Assembly: GCA_037349315.1 (NCBI GenBank) | Contig: JBAIAC010000008.1 | Coordinates: 121,890,001 to 121,954,000, forward strand | Length of the DNA stretch: 64,000 nt | Reading direction: 5' to 3' | DNA from: Chelydra serpentina | Taxonomy: Eukaryota; Chordata; Testudines; Chelydridae | Shown: positions 22,760 through 33,879 of the stretch, piece by piece | Position numbering within the stretch: the stretch's first letter is position 1 | Layout of the letters: every line of letters starts with the position of its first letter | Position numbers and translations under genes: made by a program | The notes under the pieces: generated by a model | Database searches by the model: none | Told to the model about the DNA's origin: nothing | What the model saw: the letters and a program-made list of their open reading frames with translations, nothing else

Positions 22760-24030
22760 ATGGAGCCGTCCGCGATTATCGCTGCTGTTCTGTCCGTTGT
22801 CAACACCTCGCGCCTTATCGTCCACCTTTTCCAGAGGCAGATGCAGATAAATCGGGCGAGGAGGCAACGGAAGCTCCGTGAGGACATGAACTCTGAGAGT
22901 CGCACAGACCTCTCGCAAAGCACGGGACCCCAGCCCCTAGACATCATGGTGGCAATGGGTCACGTTGATCCTGTGGAACGGCGATTCTGGGCCAGGGAAA
23001 CAAGCACTGACTGGTGGGACCGCATAGTGCTGCAGGTCTGGGATGAATCCCAGTGGCTGAGAAACTTTCGTATGCTTAAGGGCACTTTCCTGGAACTTTG
23101 TGAGTTGCTGTCCCCTGCCCTGAAGCGCCAGGACACCCAGATGCGAGCTGCCCTGACTATCCAGAAGGGAGTGGCCATAGCCCTCTGGAAGCTTGCAACG
23201 CCAAACAGCTACCAGTCAGTCGCAAATCAATTTGGAGTGGGCAAGTCTACCGTGGGGGTTGCTGTGATGCAGGTAGCCCATGCAATCGTTGACCTGCTGC
23301 TCTCAAAGGTAGTGACCCTTGGAGACGTGCAGGTGATCATAGATGGCTTTTCTACTATGGGATTTCCAAACTGCGGCGGGGCTATTGATGGGACACACAT
23401 CCCCATCCTTGGACCGGCCCACCAGGGCAGCCAGTACATTAACCGTAAGGGCTATTTTTCTATGGTGCTGCAAGCAGTAGTGGACCATAAAGGACGTTTT
23501 ACAAACATCAACGTTGGATGGCCGGGCAAGGTACATGACGCTCGTGTGTTCAGGAACTCTGGTCTGTTCAGATGGCTGCAGGAAGGTATTTTCTTCCCGG
23601 ACCGCAAGATGTGGAGATGCCTGTAGTGATCCTCGGGGACCCAGCCTACCCGCTAATGCCCTGGCTCATGAAGCCATACACGGGCGCCCTGGACACTGAA
23701 AAGGAGCTCTTCAACTACCGGCTGAGCAAGTGCAGGATGGTGGTGGAGTGTGCCTTTGGCCGTCTTAAGGGCAGATGGCAAAGCTTACTTACTTGCTCCG
23801 ATCTCAGCCAAACAAATATCCCCATTGTGATTGCAGCTTGCTGTGTACTCCACAATCTCTGCGAGAGCAAGGGGGAGACGTTTATGGTGGGGTGGGAGGT
23901 TGAGGCCAATCGCCTGGCTGCTGATTACGCACAGCCGGACACCAGGGCGATTAGAAGATCCCAGCGGGACGCGCTGCGCATCCGGGAAGCTTTGAAAGCT
24001 AGCTTCCAGAGCGAGCAGGGTAACCAGTGA
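22760..24030 (+). pseudogene. Harbinger DDE transposase (HARBI1-like), one frameshift
   Basis: Codes for the transposase that cuts and pastes the element in the nucleus. The first frame (22760-23626, 288 codons) has an N-terminal helical region, a helix-turn-helix-like VANQFGVGKSTVG around residues 157-169, and the first catalytic Asp in GGAIDGTHIPI (about residue 210). The second frame (to 24030) supplies VVILGDPAYPLMPWLMKPY with the second Asp, and VVECAFGRLKGRW with the catalytic Glu. The two join with a net -1 frame change between about 23590 and 23612. Relatives usually have a few more residues there, so a small deletion is likely. All three DDE residues are otherwise present. AATAAA follows at 24152-24157. 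The start was chosen as the first Met of the long frame. Confidence 0.9.
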
Positions 24031-24151
24031 CTGTTTCGCTTGTTAAAACTGAAGCTGAACCAGCCCCCGTTTCTTTACCCGGTGACCGTTGTCTATCCTC
24101 TCCAATTACCAGCACCCTTTCCCCCCCCTTCAGTCCCCGCTTTAAAAGTAT

Positions 24152-24157
24152 AATAAA
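24152..24157 (+). terminator. Poly(A) signal of Harbinger transposase gene
   Basis: AATAAA about 120 bp past the transposase stop codon at 24028-24030, with the expected orientation. Confidence 0.6.
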
Positions 24158-24717
24158 GGAAACATTGTTTATTAAAACCGTCTTCTTTATTAATGATTTC
24201 TCGGTAAAGTGTTGAGACTTGGACGAATACCGCGGTTGGGGAGCGGGTGGAGTGATGGAAAGGACGCTTCCCAACTCGGGGAATGACAGGCTCCTGCTCC
24301 CTGAGCAGTCCGCAGTGGTGTACTGCTTGTTTCAACGGAGCCTGCAACCACTCCTGTTCGCAACTATGTGAGGGGGGGGCCTGTGTGACTTTTTTGCAGG
24401 GGATTGCGGCCACTGATCCTCTGCTGCATGGATCTGTCATGCAGGCTATTGCCTGCCGCCAACGATCTGCAGCCACCCTCCACCACCAGAAAGTGACAGC
24501 CCCACCCCGCATAGAGAATAGGAAAACCCACTCCTAGAATGGCAAGTGTGCCTAGTGAATGCAATGTGAGTGTGACTTTCTGATGAACCTTTTCCCCTGT
24601 CCCCACCCTGTTAACGGCAACTATCGTCTCAAATCACAAACCACCCCTCCCCTCCCCCACAATACAACAGCCCTTTGAAAGATAGTCAAGGAATCAGGAA
24701 TGTTCAGAACACAATTT

Positions 24718-24723
24718 TTTATT
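24718..24723 (-). terminator. Poly(A) signal of Harbinger Myb/SANT gene
   Basis: TTTATT on plus, AATAAA on minus, about 80 bp past the stop of the minus-strand C-terminal exon. Confidence 0.55.
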
Positions 24724-24800
24724 AAGGAGAGCAAAATTTTAGGATGAAACTTGGACAGGGGCTGGGGTGGGTTGCGTTTGGAGGGAAGTCAAGGTCCCAT

Positions 24801-25240
24801 CTAAATTTTTGGAAAGGAGAGCCTTCTGCTACTGGAGCAGTCCGCAGGGGTGGAGTGATTTTTTCCGCGGCCCCTGCCTCCCCTCGTTCTACTGACTTTG
24901 GGTGAGGGGGGAATTGGACTTTGTGGCAGGGGAGGGCGGTTGGAAAGAACATACAGAGGTGCCCTTTCCTCCATCCTCCGTTCCTGCAGAACGTCAACAA
25001 CGCGGCGGAGCGTATCTGTTTGCTCCCTCATTAGTCCAAGCAGCGTTTGAGTCGTCTACCGGTCTTCCAACCGCCACCTGTCCTCGTGAGCTTCAGCCCT
25101 CTGCTCCCGTTCGCTGACTGCTCGCTCGGTCCTTGAGACGTCCTCTCTCTGCTGTACAGCATCATTTCGGGAACAGACCATCAGTTCCGAAAACATGTCG
25201 TCCCGGGTTTTTTTTTTGCGCCGCCTGATCTGCGCAAGCC
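24801..25240 (-). pseudogene. Harbinger Myb/SANT protein, C-terminal exon, one stop
   Basis: The minus frame carries RRRKKKTRDDMFSELM and a Glu/Arg-rich helical stretch EREQRAEAHEDRWRLEDR. A TAG stop at 25056-25058 follows, and then in the same frame LMREQTDTLRRVVDVLQERR and a Pro/Ser-rich tail. This matches the C-terminal half of Harbinger-associated Myb/SANT proteins. A likely acceptor (CAG before the RRRKKK codons) pairs with a donor near 26318 at the end of the first exon. A minus-strand poly(A) signal is at 24718-24723. Confidence 0.7.
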
Positions 25241-25914
25241 TCTGGGAGGGCGATCCACGGGTAGGGAGGGAGACACTCGCAACTGTGGGATGGGAGAAAG
25301 GGAGTGAATTCCTCAGAAAGATACATTTTCCCGAACAATGCCTATACTCTTTCCCAGTGAACAAGACCATGCATACTGTCTATCACATGTGCACTCAGTA
25401 CAAGGTCGAATATTATGTCTTTGTATTAAGTGCCAGGGGTCCTGGTGTTCAGATCACCCAAGCGGACCTCGACACTGCAAAACTGCTCCCTGGAGACCAT
25501 GGTAAGCCAGTGCCTTTGGACTGCTGTGACCTAACTTCACAGCAGTGCGGTACTCCCATGTTTCAAGCACAGGTCCTAGCGGTGGCCAGTTCCTGATGCC
25601 GGCAAAACCGCTCGGCTACAAGGGCTCGCACACACATTTCCCCCCCCCCGCACCCACACCCCCTCCGCGGTGCCGGTCCAGGGAACTCTGCCTGCCTGCG
25701 CACCGCTGTGTTGTAACGGCTCAGATACCCTCCCAACCCCCTCCGCGTGGCCGGTGCAGGGAACTCTCCCTGCCTGCGCACCGCAAAGTTTCAGCGGTTA
25801 GCCTCACTGCTACCACCACCCCCCGCATGTCTGCAAACCGCCGGTTGTCGTTCTTTAAAAGAAAAATCAAGGAGTCACTATACTAACAAAAACACCCATT
25901 CAAACCAGGGCACC

Positions 25915-26205
25915 ATGACTGATATCACTCTGATGAGGATTTCGGAGACAGAGAAAGACCACATGCTGCGTGAATGCAAGCAAACCCCGGGGCCGTATGC
26001 CGCCATGCTATGAAAGGCAATGATACCAGAGTACCTGCAGCTTGCATGGCGCAGAAAAGTATCCTACCATGGTGGAGATAGTAAGGCCGCTCTCCCTGGG
26101 AACCTGATGCAAAAGCTTTCACTGTACCTACAGGAGAGTTTCGCGGAGATCTCCGATGGGGATTTCTCCTCTATCCCCATACATATTGACAGACTATTCA
26201 AGTAG
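25915..26205 (+). pseudogene. Possible third ORF of the Harbinger element, unknown function
   Basis: Ninety-six sense-or-stop codons begin at CACCATGA, a good Kozak context. The protein begins MTDITLMRISETEKDHMLRE and the frame is broken once by TGA at 26011-26013. It then runs on in frame through AWRRKVSYHGGDSKAALPG and ESFAEISDGDFSSIPIHIDR to a TAG stop. AATAAA lies 48 bp downstream (26253-26258). The frame sits inside the putative intron of the Myb gene on the opposite strand. I do not recognise the protein. Balanced amino acid composition and a frame that continues across a single stop argue for past coding, but neither proves it. Confidence 0.45.
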
Positions 26206-26291
26206 TTGCCTTGGAAAAAATTGAAAACTGAAGCACCTATTGCAAAGCAAGCAATAAAAACACATTGATAAGAAACCAATGCCTATTCTAT

Positions 26292-26867
26292 TCAAAATAA
26301 ATATTTAAAACACCGACCTGACGATCCTCCGCCTGGGTCCTGGTCTGGGCTGCTGCTTTGGGAGGGTTCGTAGGGGATCTCGGTGAGGGTGATGAACAGA
26401 TCCTGGCTGTCGGGGAAATCAGCGTTGAAAGCGCTGTTGACTGCCTCGTCCTCCTCCTCTCCTTCCTCCTCTTCACTGTCTGCGAAAATTTCAGACGACG
26501 TGGCCGTAGATAAGACCCCGTCGTCAGAGTCCACGGACACTGGTGGTGTAGTGGTGGCAGCACCACCGAGCACAGCATGCAGTGCCTCGTAAAAACGACA
26601 TGTGTGTGGCTGCGATCTGGAGCGTCCGTTGGACTCTTTGGTTTTTTGGTATGCCTGTCGCAGCTCCTTGATTTTCACGCGGCACTGCGTTGCATCCCGG
26701 ACGTATCCTCTCTCCGCCATTGCCTTGGAAATCTTCTAATAAATTTTCGCATTCCGTCTTTTGGATCGCAGCTCCGAAAGCACGGACTCATCGCCCCACA
26801 CAGCGATCAGGTCCAAGACTTCCCGATCAGTCCAAGCTGGTGCTCTCTTCCTATTCTGCGATGTCAT
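26292..26867 (-). pseudogene. Harbinger Myb/SANT DNA-binding gene, first exon, one stop
   Basis: Starts MTSQNRKRAPAWTDREVLDL, a Myb/SANT-like helix with the conserved Trp. It continues through IAVWGDESVLSELRSKRRN, then TAG at 26736-26738. Still in the same frame follow KISKAMAERGYVRDATQCRV, KIKELRQAYQKTKE and an acidic EEEEGEEEDEAVNS linker. One nonsense codon is the only visible lesion. In Harbinger elements this protein binds the terminal repeats and helps import the transposase. A splice donor is probable near 26318, so the residues after GGGSSG may not be translated. Confidence 0.85.
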
Positions 26868-27268
26868 GGTCAACACGGCTGCAGAGCTCTGCATCGTTGC
26901 CAGTGCTGCTGTGCTCGCCACGATGTCCAAACAGGAAATGAGATTCAAACTGGCCAGACAGGAAAAGGAATTCAAATTTTCCCGGGGCTTTTCCTGAGTG
27001 GCTGGTCAGAGCATCCGAGCTCGGATTGCTGTCCAGAGCGTCCACTGAGTGGTGCACTGTGGGATAGCTCCAGGAGCTATTAGCGTCGAATTCCGTCCAC
27101 AGTAACACGAATTCGACATGGCCATGTCGAATTTAGCGCTACTCCCCTCGTCGGGGAGGAGTACAGAAATCGAATTACAGAGCCATTTATGTCGAAATAA
27201 ATAGCTTCGTAATGTGGACGGGTGCAGGGTTAAATCGAGTTAACGCTGCTAAATTCGACATAAAGTCC

Positions 27269-27284
27269 TAGTGTAGACCAGACC
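27269..27284 (-). repeat. Harbinger right terminal inverted repeat
   Basis: Read on minus: GGTCTGGTCTACACTA. Bordered by TCA at 27285-27287, matching the left-flank TCA. Confidence 0.85.
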
Positions 27285-27513
27285 TCAGAAACTTCCTTCT
27301 CCTCCTCCAAAACATTCTATATTTACAGCTTTGATACCACGTTTTAGACAGATTCAGAAGCGGCAGCTCTACACTGTGTACATCTGTCAATCAAAATTAA
27401 ACTACTTTTGGTGTCTTTGTGAAAAGACATAACACAGTTGTTCAGGACTGGTGAAACTGTTAAAAAAATAAGTTAAATTAAAGATGGACAACTCCTTGTC
27501 ATATTAACTAGCT

Positions 27514-28081
27514 CAGAGGTGGGCAAACCTGTATGGAGGGCCGGGTAGGGAAGGCTGTGCCTCCCCAAACAGCCTGGCCCCCGCCCTCTATCTGCCCCCT
27601 CCCACTTCCCGCCCCCTAACTGCCCCCCTCAGAATGCCCAACCCATCCAACCCCCCCACTCCTTGTCCCCTGACCCTAATCACCCCCCAGGACCCCATCC
27701 CCCTATCCAACCCCTCTGCTCCCTGTCCCCTGACTGCCCCGACCCCTATCCATACCCCCGCCGCCTGACAGGCCCCCCCGGGACTCCCATGCTTATCCAA
27801 CTGCCCTGCCCCCATTCTCTGTCCCCTGACTGCCCCCCCTCCCCCCGGGACCCTCTGCCCCTTATCCAACCCCCCAGCCCCGGCCCCCTTACCACACCAC
27901 TCAGAGCAGCATATCTGGCATCCGCGTGGCCCGGTCGGAGCACGCAGCCCCGCCCCCCAGAGCGCTGCCTACGCGGCGGGGACGGGGGAGGGACTAGCCT
28001 CCCCAGCCGGCAGCTCAGGGGCCGGACAGGACGGTCCCATGGGCCAGATGTGGCCCGCGGGCCGTAGTTTGCTCACTCCTG
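27514..28081. mobile_element. hAT non-autonomous element with perfect 8-bp target duplication
   Basis: Left terminus CAGAGGTGGGCAAAC, right terminus GTTTGCTCACTCCTG (reverse complement CAGGAGTGAGCAAAC). The duplication AACTAGCT is at 27506-27513 and 28082-28089. The 568-bp interior is C-rich, with CCCCTGACTGCCCC-type repeated blocks, and ends with GCGGGCCGTAGTTTG. No transposase. The truncated copy at 1-360 belongs to the same family. Confidence 0.92.
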
Positions 28082-29707
28082 AACTAGCTCCTTTATGATT
28101 AACATTACCTCGCTGGTATGAAACATAGCCCCTGGAATTTAAGATAAATATATCTATTGACAGATTTGTCTCTAAACATTTACATGCAGAACGCTATATT
28201 AAAAGAACATTATGAAGGTTGCAATGTCAAGCACTCAAAAGTTAGGATATGCCAGAATTAAGATTCATTTTGAACCTTAACTTGCCCCCTTATGTATATG
28301 AATTAGGATAGTATGTGATTATGTAATTAAAGACTTTTTCCCCCTGCAGGACCCCTCTTTCATTCAATGCACAAAATAAATAGTGATCACTTAGTGAGCA
28401 GCGATTTCAATATTTTCTCCTCTTTGTTCACTGTATGGCCACATGCCCCATTTACTGCACACTATTTAAACCCTTCTCTGAAAAGAGAACTATTCATTTT
28501 CTCATGGGCTTTCTTCTGGCATTCTGGCTTTCCTCCCTACCCTGCCCATAGTCCCCCATCAGTTTACAGTCCCAGTCCCCTTATCCAAAATTCCTAGTTT
28601 CTCTCCATCCCTGCAGCTTCTCATCAGATCCAGTGTTCCACTCCCCTCTCCTGGCTATCAGTCCCCTTCACCATTTACTTCATCAACTCCCAATTCCAGC
28701 CTCTTCTCCTGTCCTCACTTGCAGTGTCTGTCCTGCAAGTCAGTCCCAGTCTCCCCCTGACTCTCAGTGCCACTCTCAACTGTCTTGCCCAGCCTGTCCC
28801 AGTCTTCCATCCCCAGCTCCCAGTCCCTCCTCTAGCCCCCAGTCACAGGTTTACTTTCTCCCACTCTCCTGTCCCAATCTCACCAGGTTCCTTGTTCCAA
28901 TGTACTAATTTCACTCCCCTCCAGTCTGGCTCTTGTCCTTCTGCATTCTAATTAGACAGCTTCCTACTCCATGCTCCCTTGGTGCCAGAAAGACAGTTAT
29001 TGAAAGCACAGGAGAGACAGACTCCTTGAATTCAATTTAGTGCATGGCCCTACCCTAGCCCAGAACATCCGGGAACAGCAATTCCAAGGAGAGGCCAGCC
29101 CCCATAGCCCTGGGTTGAAACCTGCTCAGTCACAATGTGGGGCTGGTGCACGTGCAGTCTGATCAGCACTAGGAGTTGTGAGGGGATGAAACATGTTCAG
29201 TGAGAATGGACTCTTCACAGATTTTAGCTGTTAAACTAACAAAATTCTACTGAACATATGCAAATTAAGATTTTTCAAAGGTTTATAACTTGGCCAAACT
29301 TGGGTGGATTTTCACAGGAACAGCAAAAGGAACATCCCTGACACAAAGAATACCCCTGCCAAATTTCAAGTCCCCGATACAAAGCATGGGGGCACTAGCG
29401 TTTCTCAACGAAAATGTTGCCAGAATTTAACATGGCAAAACAACATATTTTTCTCTAGCCTTGTTCTCGGAAATGTCTGGACCATTTTAGATGAACTTTT
29501 TCAAACAAATTCATCCTGAAAAAGAGGTGTTGCATGGAAAAATTCAGCCAAATCAGTTGAAGTTTGGCAGTTATAAAGCTATAAGCTACTGAAAACAGGA
29601 TCTTATAACGGGAAGTGTCAAGCCGCCTTAATAATTGGCGGTGCTACCAGCCCTGCCTAGACTATTATTCCAGCTAATAATACAGATATGCAAATGGGTT
29701 TGAATAC

Positions 29708-29935
29708 CAGTTTCTCCAGAACTTGTTGCTGTTGAGTGTAACGTATTGCCATCAACTGATCCTGGTTCATTCCTTTCCATCGATCAGTAATCACACGATG
29801 TCGCCCAAACGAACTGGCTGCTTGTTCTGGGTTTTCAGAAAGCAAGTCTCCTCGAAGGAGGTTGGAAATTTCAGCCACATTATCTCCTTCTTGCTGATGC
29901 TTTTCTAGCATTTTTCTTTCTGCAAATTCTACAGC
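29708..29935 (-). CDS. RIBC2: RIBC2 exon 5
   Basis: 228 nt, 76 complete codons. It enters in phase 0 after a long pyrimidine tract and AAG acceptor, and leaves in phase 0 at GTATTC. The peptide includes AEISNLLRGDLLSENPEQAA, SSFGRHRVITDRWKGM and YTQQQQVLEKL. The segment NLLRGDLLSENP...ASSFG.HR...DRWKGM is the most conserved part of RIB43A proteins and fixes the identity of the gene. No stops or frame breaks. Confidence 0.95.
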
Positions 29936-32900
29936 CTTAAAAAAAAAAAGTGGGTATGGCAGGAGAAAGCTGAGACCATTTTCTTTGAAAAGAAAATACT
30001 GATTTAATACTGCAAGAAAGTTAGTGAACCAATCATTGAATTTTCTTTCCAAACTGCATGTGATTGTTAATAGCATCATATAAGTGCACTATGTTCATGT
30101 GGATTAGAATGCTGAAAATCTGAAGGGATGTCCCCTTATTGCTTTTATAGCTTGGACCAAAAGCAGTTTGGAGAACTAGCTGTACGTTGTACGTTATGTC
30201 AAAATTAATTCTACATTTATTCACAGACAGAACAACTAACATGGACTTATTAGTCAGATGTCAGACATCACATGGAAGAAAACAGACTAAAATTCACAAT
30301 TCTCAGTTAATCGTTCAAACATCTTAAATACATATTCCAAACAAAAATTATGTGGGTTTCATGATTAAGCATTCAAAAATGAGGAAATGCCAATGAGGAA
30401 ATCCCCTGTGTGAATGCATTACAATACAGTCTTCAAGTACATGATCACATGCTAATACTACAAATATATTCAGATTATATATGTCCTACACAAATCACTC
30501 AACTCTGGCTACTATCACTCTTTGCTCCTCAAAACTCCTTAGCCACATGCTGACTGCAAACATGCTACTCAAAATTTGTTTCCTCACTCCCATATCAGCC
30601 CACATAACTTCAGACATTAAATAAGACTTAATTTTAAAGGAGTTGCTCTTAATTGGGAAGAAAGTAGGATAATATTTTTTTATGGGAGGGAGATAACAGG
30701 AAGGCTAAAGTTAAATTGAGTGACACCGTGGACAGTGTCAGAAGATGAGTCGGACTTCTTTGTTCTAGACAGTTCTCTCAGAGGACTGAGGCAAAAGGAA
30801 GAAAGGGCAATATAGTAACTTGAGAGAGCTTTCTGTTAACTCAATAATTACCATATCCTTGGCTAATAAACTCTGAGACTGAACAGAAACAGTTAGCAAT
30901 AGACCTTGAAGTATATATAGGATCGTTATTATCTCAATCAGCAAACAACCTCAAATGATCACTTACATTAAAGCCTGTATAGCTCAATGCAGAAGAAATA
31001 TTTGAAAAGGAAGGCACCAAATGTGAAATAACAGGAGAATGTGCTCATTCTGTTTTTTAAAATATTCAGCTTTTACTTACTTGATTAATTTTTCTTTCCC
31101 AGAATATTAACAACAAATAGCTTAAGTGCACTGTGCAAAGTATACAATAAGAAATATCACACAATATTTGTAAATGAAGTAATAAAAAGTATCTGAATCA
31201 CTCTTATTTTAGAATTAGAATTATAAAACTATTTAACAAGTTATAGTTTTAACTTAGATCCTGTAAAAACATATTTTTAAACTAAAAATGTAAATTCCTT
31301 TGTGATGGGGTGTTTATCCCACACAGGTTTCAAGAGGATTACTATAGGCCTCATAGACCAATTAACCAGCCTGGGTGCACCCGGAGGGTGAGCCAGGACT
31401 AATTGGAAATAAAGCTCAACTGGGGTAGAGAAGAGTTTTGGCTCTATAAAGAGCTGGGTGAGCCCTGCTGGGGGAAAACCAGAAGAGAAAAGATAGGAAG
31501 TGCTTTCTCTCTGGGAAGCAGCCTGCAAAGAAGACTGAGATGGAGAAAGACCAGATATGCCTCTCCAGGGATGAACTGGAAGCCTGAGTAAGAGGAGGAG
31601 TGTTCCTTGGATCAGGAGACTGACTGAATCAGGGAGAAGCAGCAGCAGAGGCACTCCTTCACCAAGGTGCTTGCCTGCTGAGTTGGTTATAATATATATT
31701 TTTGTTGGATTTTGATAAAGGACACTGTGGCTCTGAAAGGTGGGGGAAACTGAGGCAAAAGTTGCTGTAGTGCCACAGCCAGCCAGGAGGGGACATCATG
31801 GTGCAGCAATTTTGCCACGTCCAGATAAGACAGTATACTCTATTTTAGCTCAAGAAGGGAATTTCCACTTTAAGAGAGATTAAAATTAATCAAGCAAATC
31901 CCATTCAAAATGGCAGCAGAACTGAACTTTAGACACATCAGCCACCAGCTCTGCCATCTCTATGTGCGGTAAACTTTCAGGAATTAAGGGCCAACTGCTA
32001 GTCCCACTGAAGTCAATGGCAATGGAAGTTTTGCCACAGGCTTCATTGTGACCAGGATTTGGCCCAAAATCTACTCCATTGAAGAATTTCCCCAGAAGTC
32101 AATAGCTTTTTATTCCAGGAATAAATGATTATAAATTTCCAAGAAAATAGAAAAACAAAATTTTTCAACCTAATGACCTTTATGAACAATATCTAAAATA
32201 TTATTTGTGTACCTGATGGGCATCTGTTCTTTTTAGCTAAATGAATAATAGCATTACTTTAGTGAGCACTTTTAGTTCTGGAGTTATCCCAAAATAAATC
32301 ATAATTTATAGAAGGGACACTTTGGATGGAGCCTACATATCATCATATCCCTTTAAATATTTGAGCACTCTCCCCTCCCCACAGTGAGGCATGTTATTGT
32401 TAGTTTCAGTTTTGCAGCTAGAACAATAAAGGGAGCATAGCTGACAGCTGTGTGTCCATCAGCTCCCTCTGTGTCTGTATCTAACTTCTTCTCTGCTGGC
32501 TCCAGAAATACAACATTGGCAGCAAGGACCTTGTCTAGTGCTTCCATTGCCTGAATAGAACAAAAAGAAAAAGTAAACAAGGAATAAGACTTTGAAAAAG
32601 GGGACAAAATTCACCTAGAGGCACAGGGTGACAGCTTGCTGTTTTTGCTTCTGGGACAGTGTGAATCAGACAGCTTGAGAGGAGGAATTAGGCAAATTAA
32701 GATACAACTCAGGATAAGAGTACTGCAATTACTGCTGGAACTGTTTAGAGCAGTGAAGGGGAAGCAGCTAACTTTGTTGATCAGGTGCAAACAGGCAGAG
32801 AGAGAAAAAGCTGAGCCTGCACTCAGTCTATAGCCAGCAGAGGGAGCCCAGTGCAGCCAAAAGAATTCTGCATTTTGCAGTATAAGCACACAGCCAACAG

Positions 32901-33879
32901 AGGGTGATCCAGTGAGGATAGTGCACATTGAAAAACAAAAACAAAAAAAAAGGGGGGGGGGGGGCGCGAGAATTTACCTGAGGAAGAGACTTCCAGGAGG
33001 GGTAAAATTCAAAATGAGAGCAGTGAAATGGCACCTTTTGGTGGGCAATGTTATGAATTTGACGACAGCCGTGACTCATGGGTGGTGTACATCGATGTTT
33101 TGAGTAATTTGTAACCTGCAGCACCATTCCCAATGGACAAAGAGTTTCAACCTTGCTGACAATAATGGGTCCAAAGGCATATGGACTTCTGCATAACCTA
33201 TTGTCTCCAACTGTTCCCAGAACTGCCACGTACACTACAACTACAGCAACAATGCACAAATATTTTTCTCCTATCTCATCAATGATAGCAGACCAATATC
33301 GGATTCATCAGCGAGGTCAGAGAAGTGGAGAGTTGGTAGCACAGTTTATTGTTGCTACCAACAACAATATTTATTATTAATTGGTTAGAGATTTGCCTAT
33401 ACAATTATTTAATAATAGTCATTTTGTTATTCAGCCCCAGTTTGGGGCTCTTTGTAAAGTAAGATCATAAACTAATCATCATAATTTGTCCCTTTCGGGG
33501 GAAAAAAAGAGGCAGCAGAAAAATAGAAGAGAAAAAAGAATGACCGTGAAAAGAGGACCAAAGAAAAGCCAGGCAGCTACATAAGAGGCTAAGAAAGGAA
33601 TGATAGGATAGAGAAGGAAGAGATGAGTTGAGAAAATGGGAGGGGTCAAGGGTTTTGGAAGGGCACCACAAAAAAAAAAATTACCCCTTAGGGAATTTAA
33701 TTGATTATTCTGATTCTTCCAAAAATGATGACCATATAACCATACACTTATCTTGGCTGTTTTGAGTGCAAATTGCTGTTCGTTCCATTGCTACCAGGCT
33801 CACCAAATCAGAGTACAATTCTTGGGAGCTGGGTGTACTTGGAACTTCCCCTGTTGTAGAATTCGATGTTGGCTACGAT

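Larger units (their letters stand above)
22382..27284. mobile_element. PIF/Harbinger DNA transposon, near full length
   Basis: 4903-bp element flanked by the 3-bp duplication TCA (22379-22381 and 27285-27287). Three-base duplications are the family rule, usually TWA. The ends are imperfect inverted repeats: GGGTATGTCTACACTA at the left, and GGTCTGGTCTACACTA as the reverse complement of the right. Inside are a DDE transposase gene on plus (22760-24030) and a Myb/SANT DNA-binding gene on minus (about 26867-24801), the two-gene layout of Harbinger elements. A further short open frame lies on plus (25915-26205). Poly(A) signals follow the transposase (AATAAA at 24152), the Myb gene (24718-24723, minus) and the small frame (26253). 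The coding parts carry few lesions, so the copy is fairly young but dead. Confidence 0.93.
21861..29707 (-). other. RIBC2: RIBC2 intron 5
   Basis: GT-AG intron between exons 5 and 6. It is occupied mainly by the Harbinger element (22382-27284) and a hAT element (27514-28081). About 28330-28960 is a CT-rich degenerate repeat built on CCCAGTC-like words. About 29020-29640 looks like an unclassified interspersed repeat (ACTTGGGTGGATTTTCAC, AAGCATGGGGGCACTAG). No further exon was seen. Confidence 0.75.

Noticed and set aside
26577..27083. 168-codon open frame on plus in the Harbinger right part
   Set aside because: Antisense shadow of the Myb/SANT gene, which shows a real domain on the minus strand.
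32935..32965. A-run followed by a run of 13 G
   Set aside because: Could be read as a retrotransposed poly(A) tail, but no transcript-like sequence precedes it. Treated as simple sequence.
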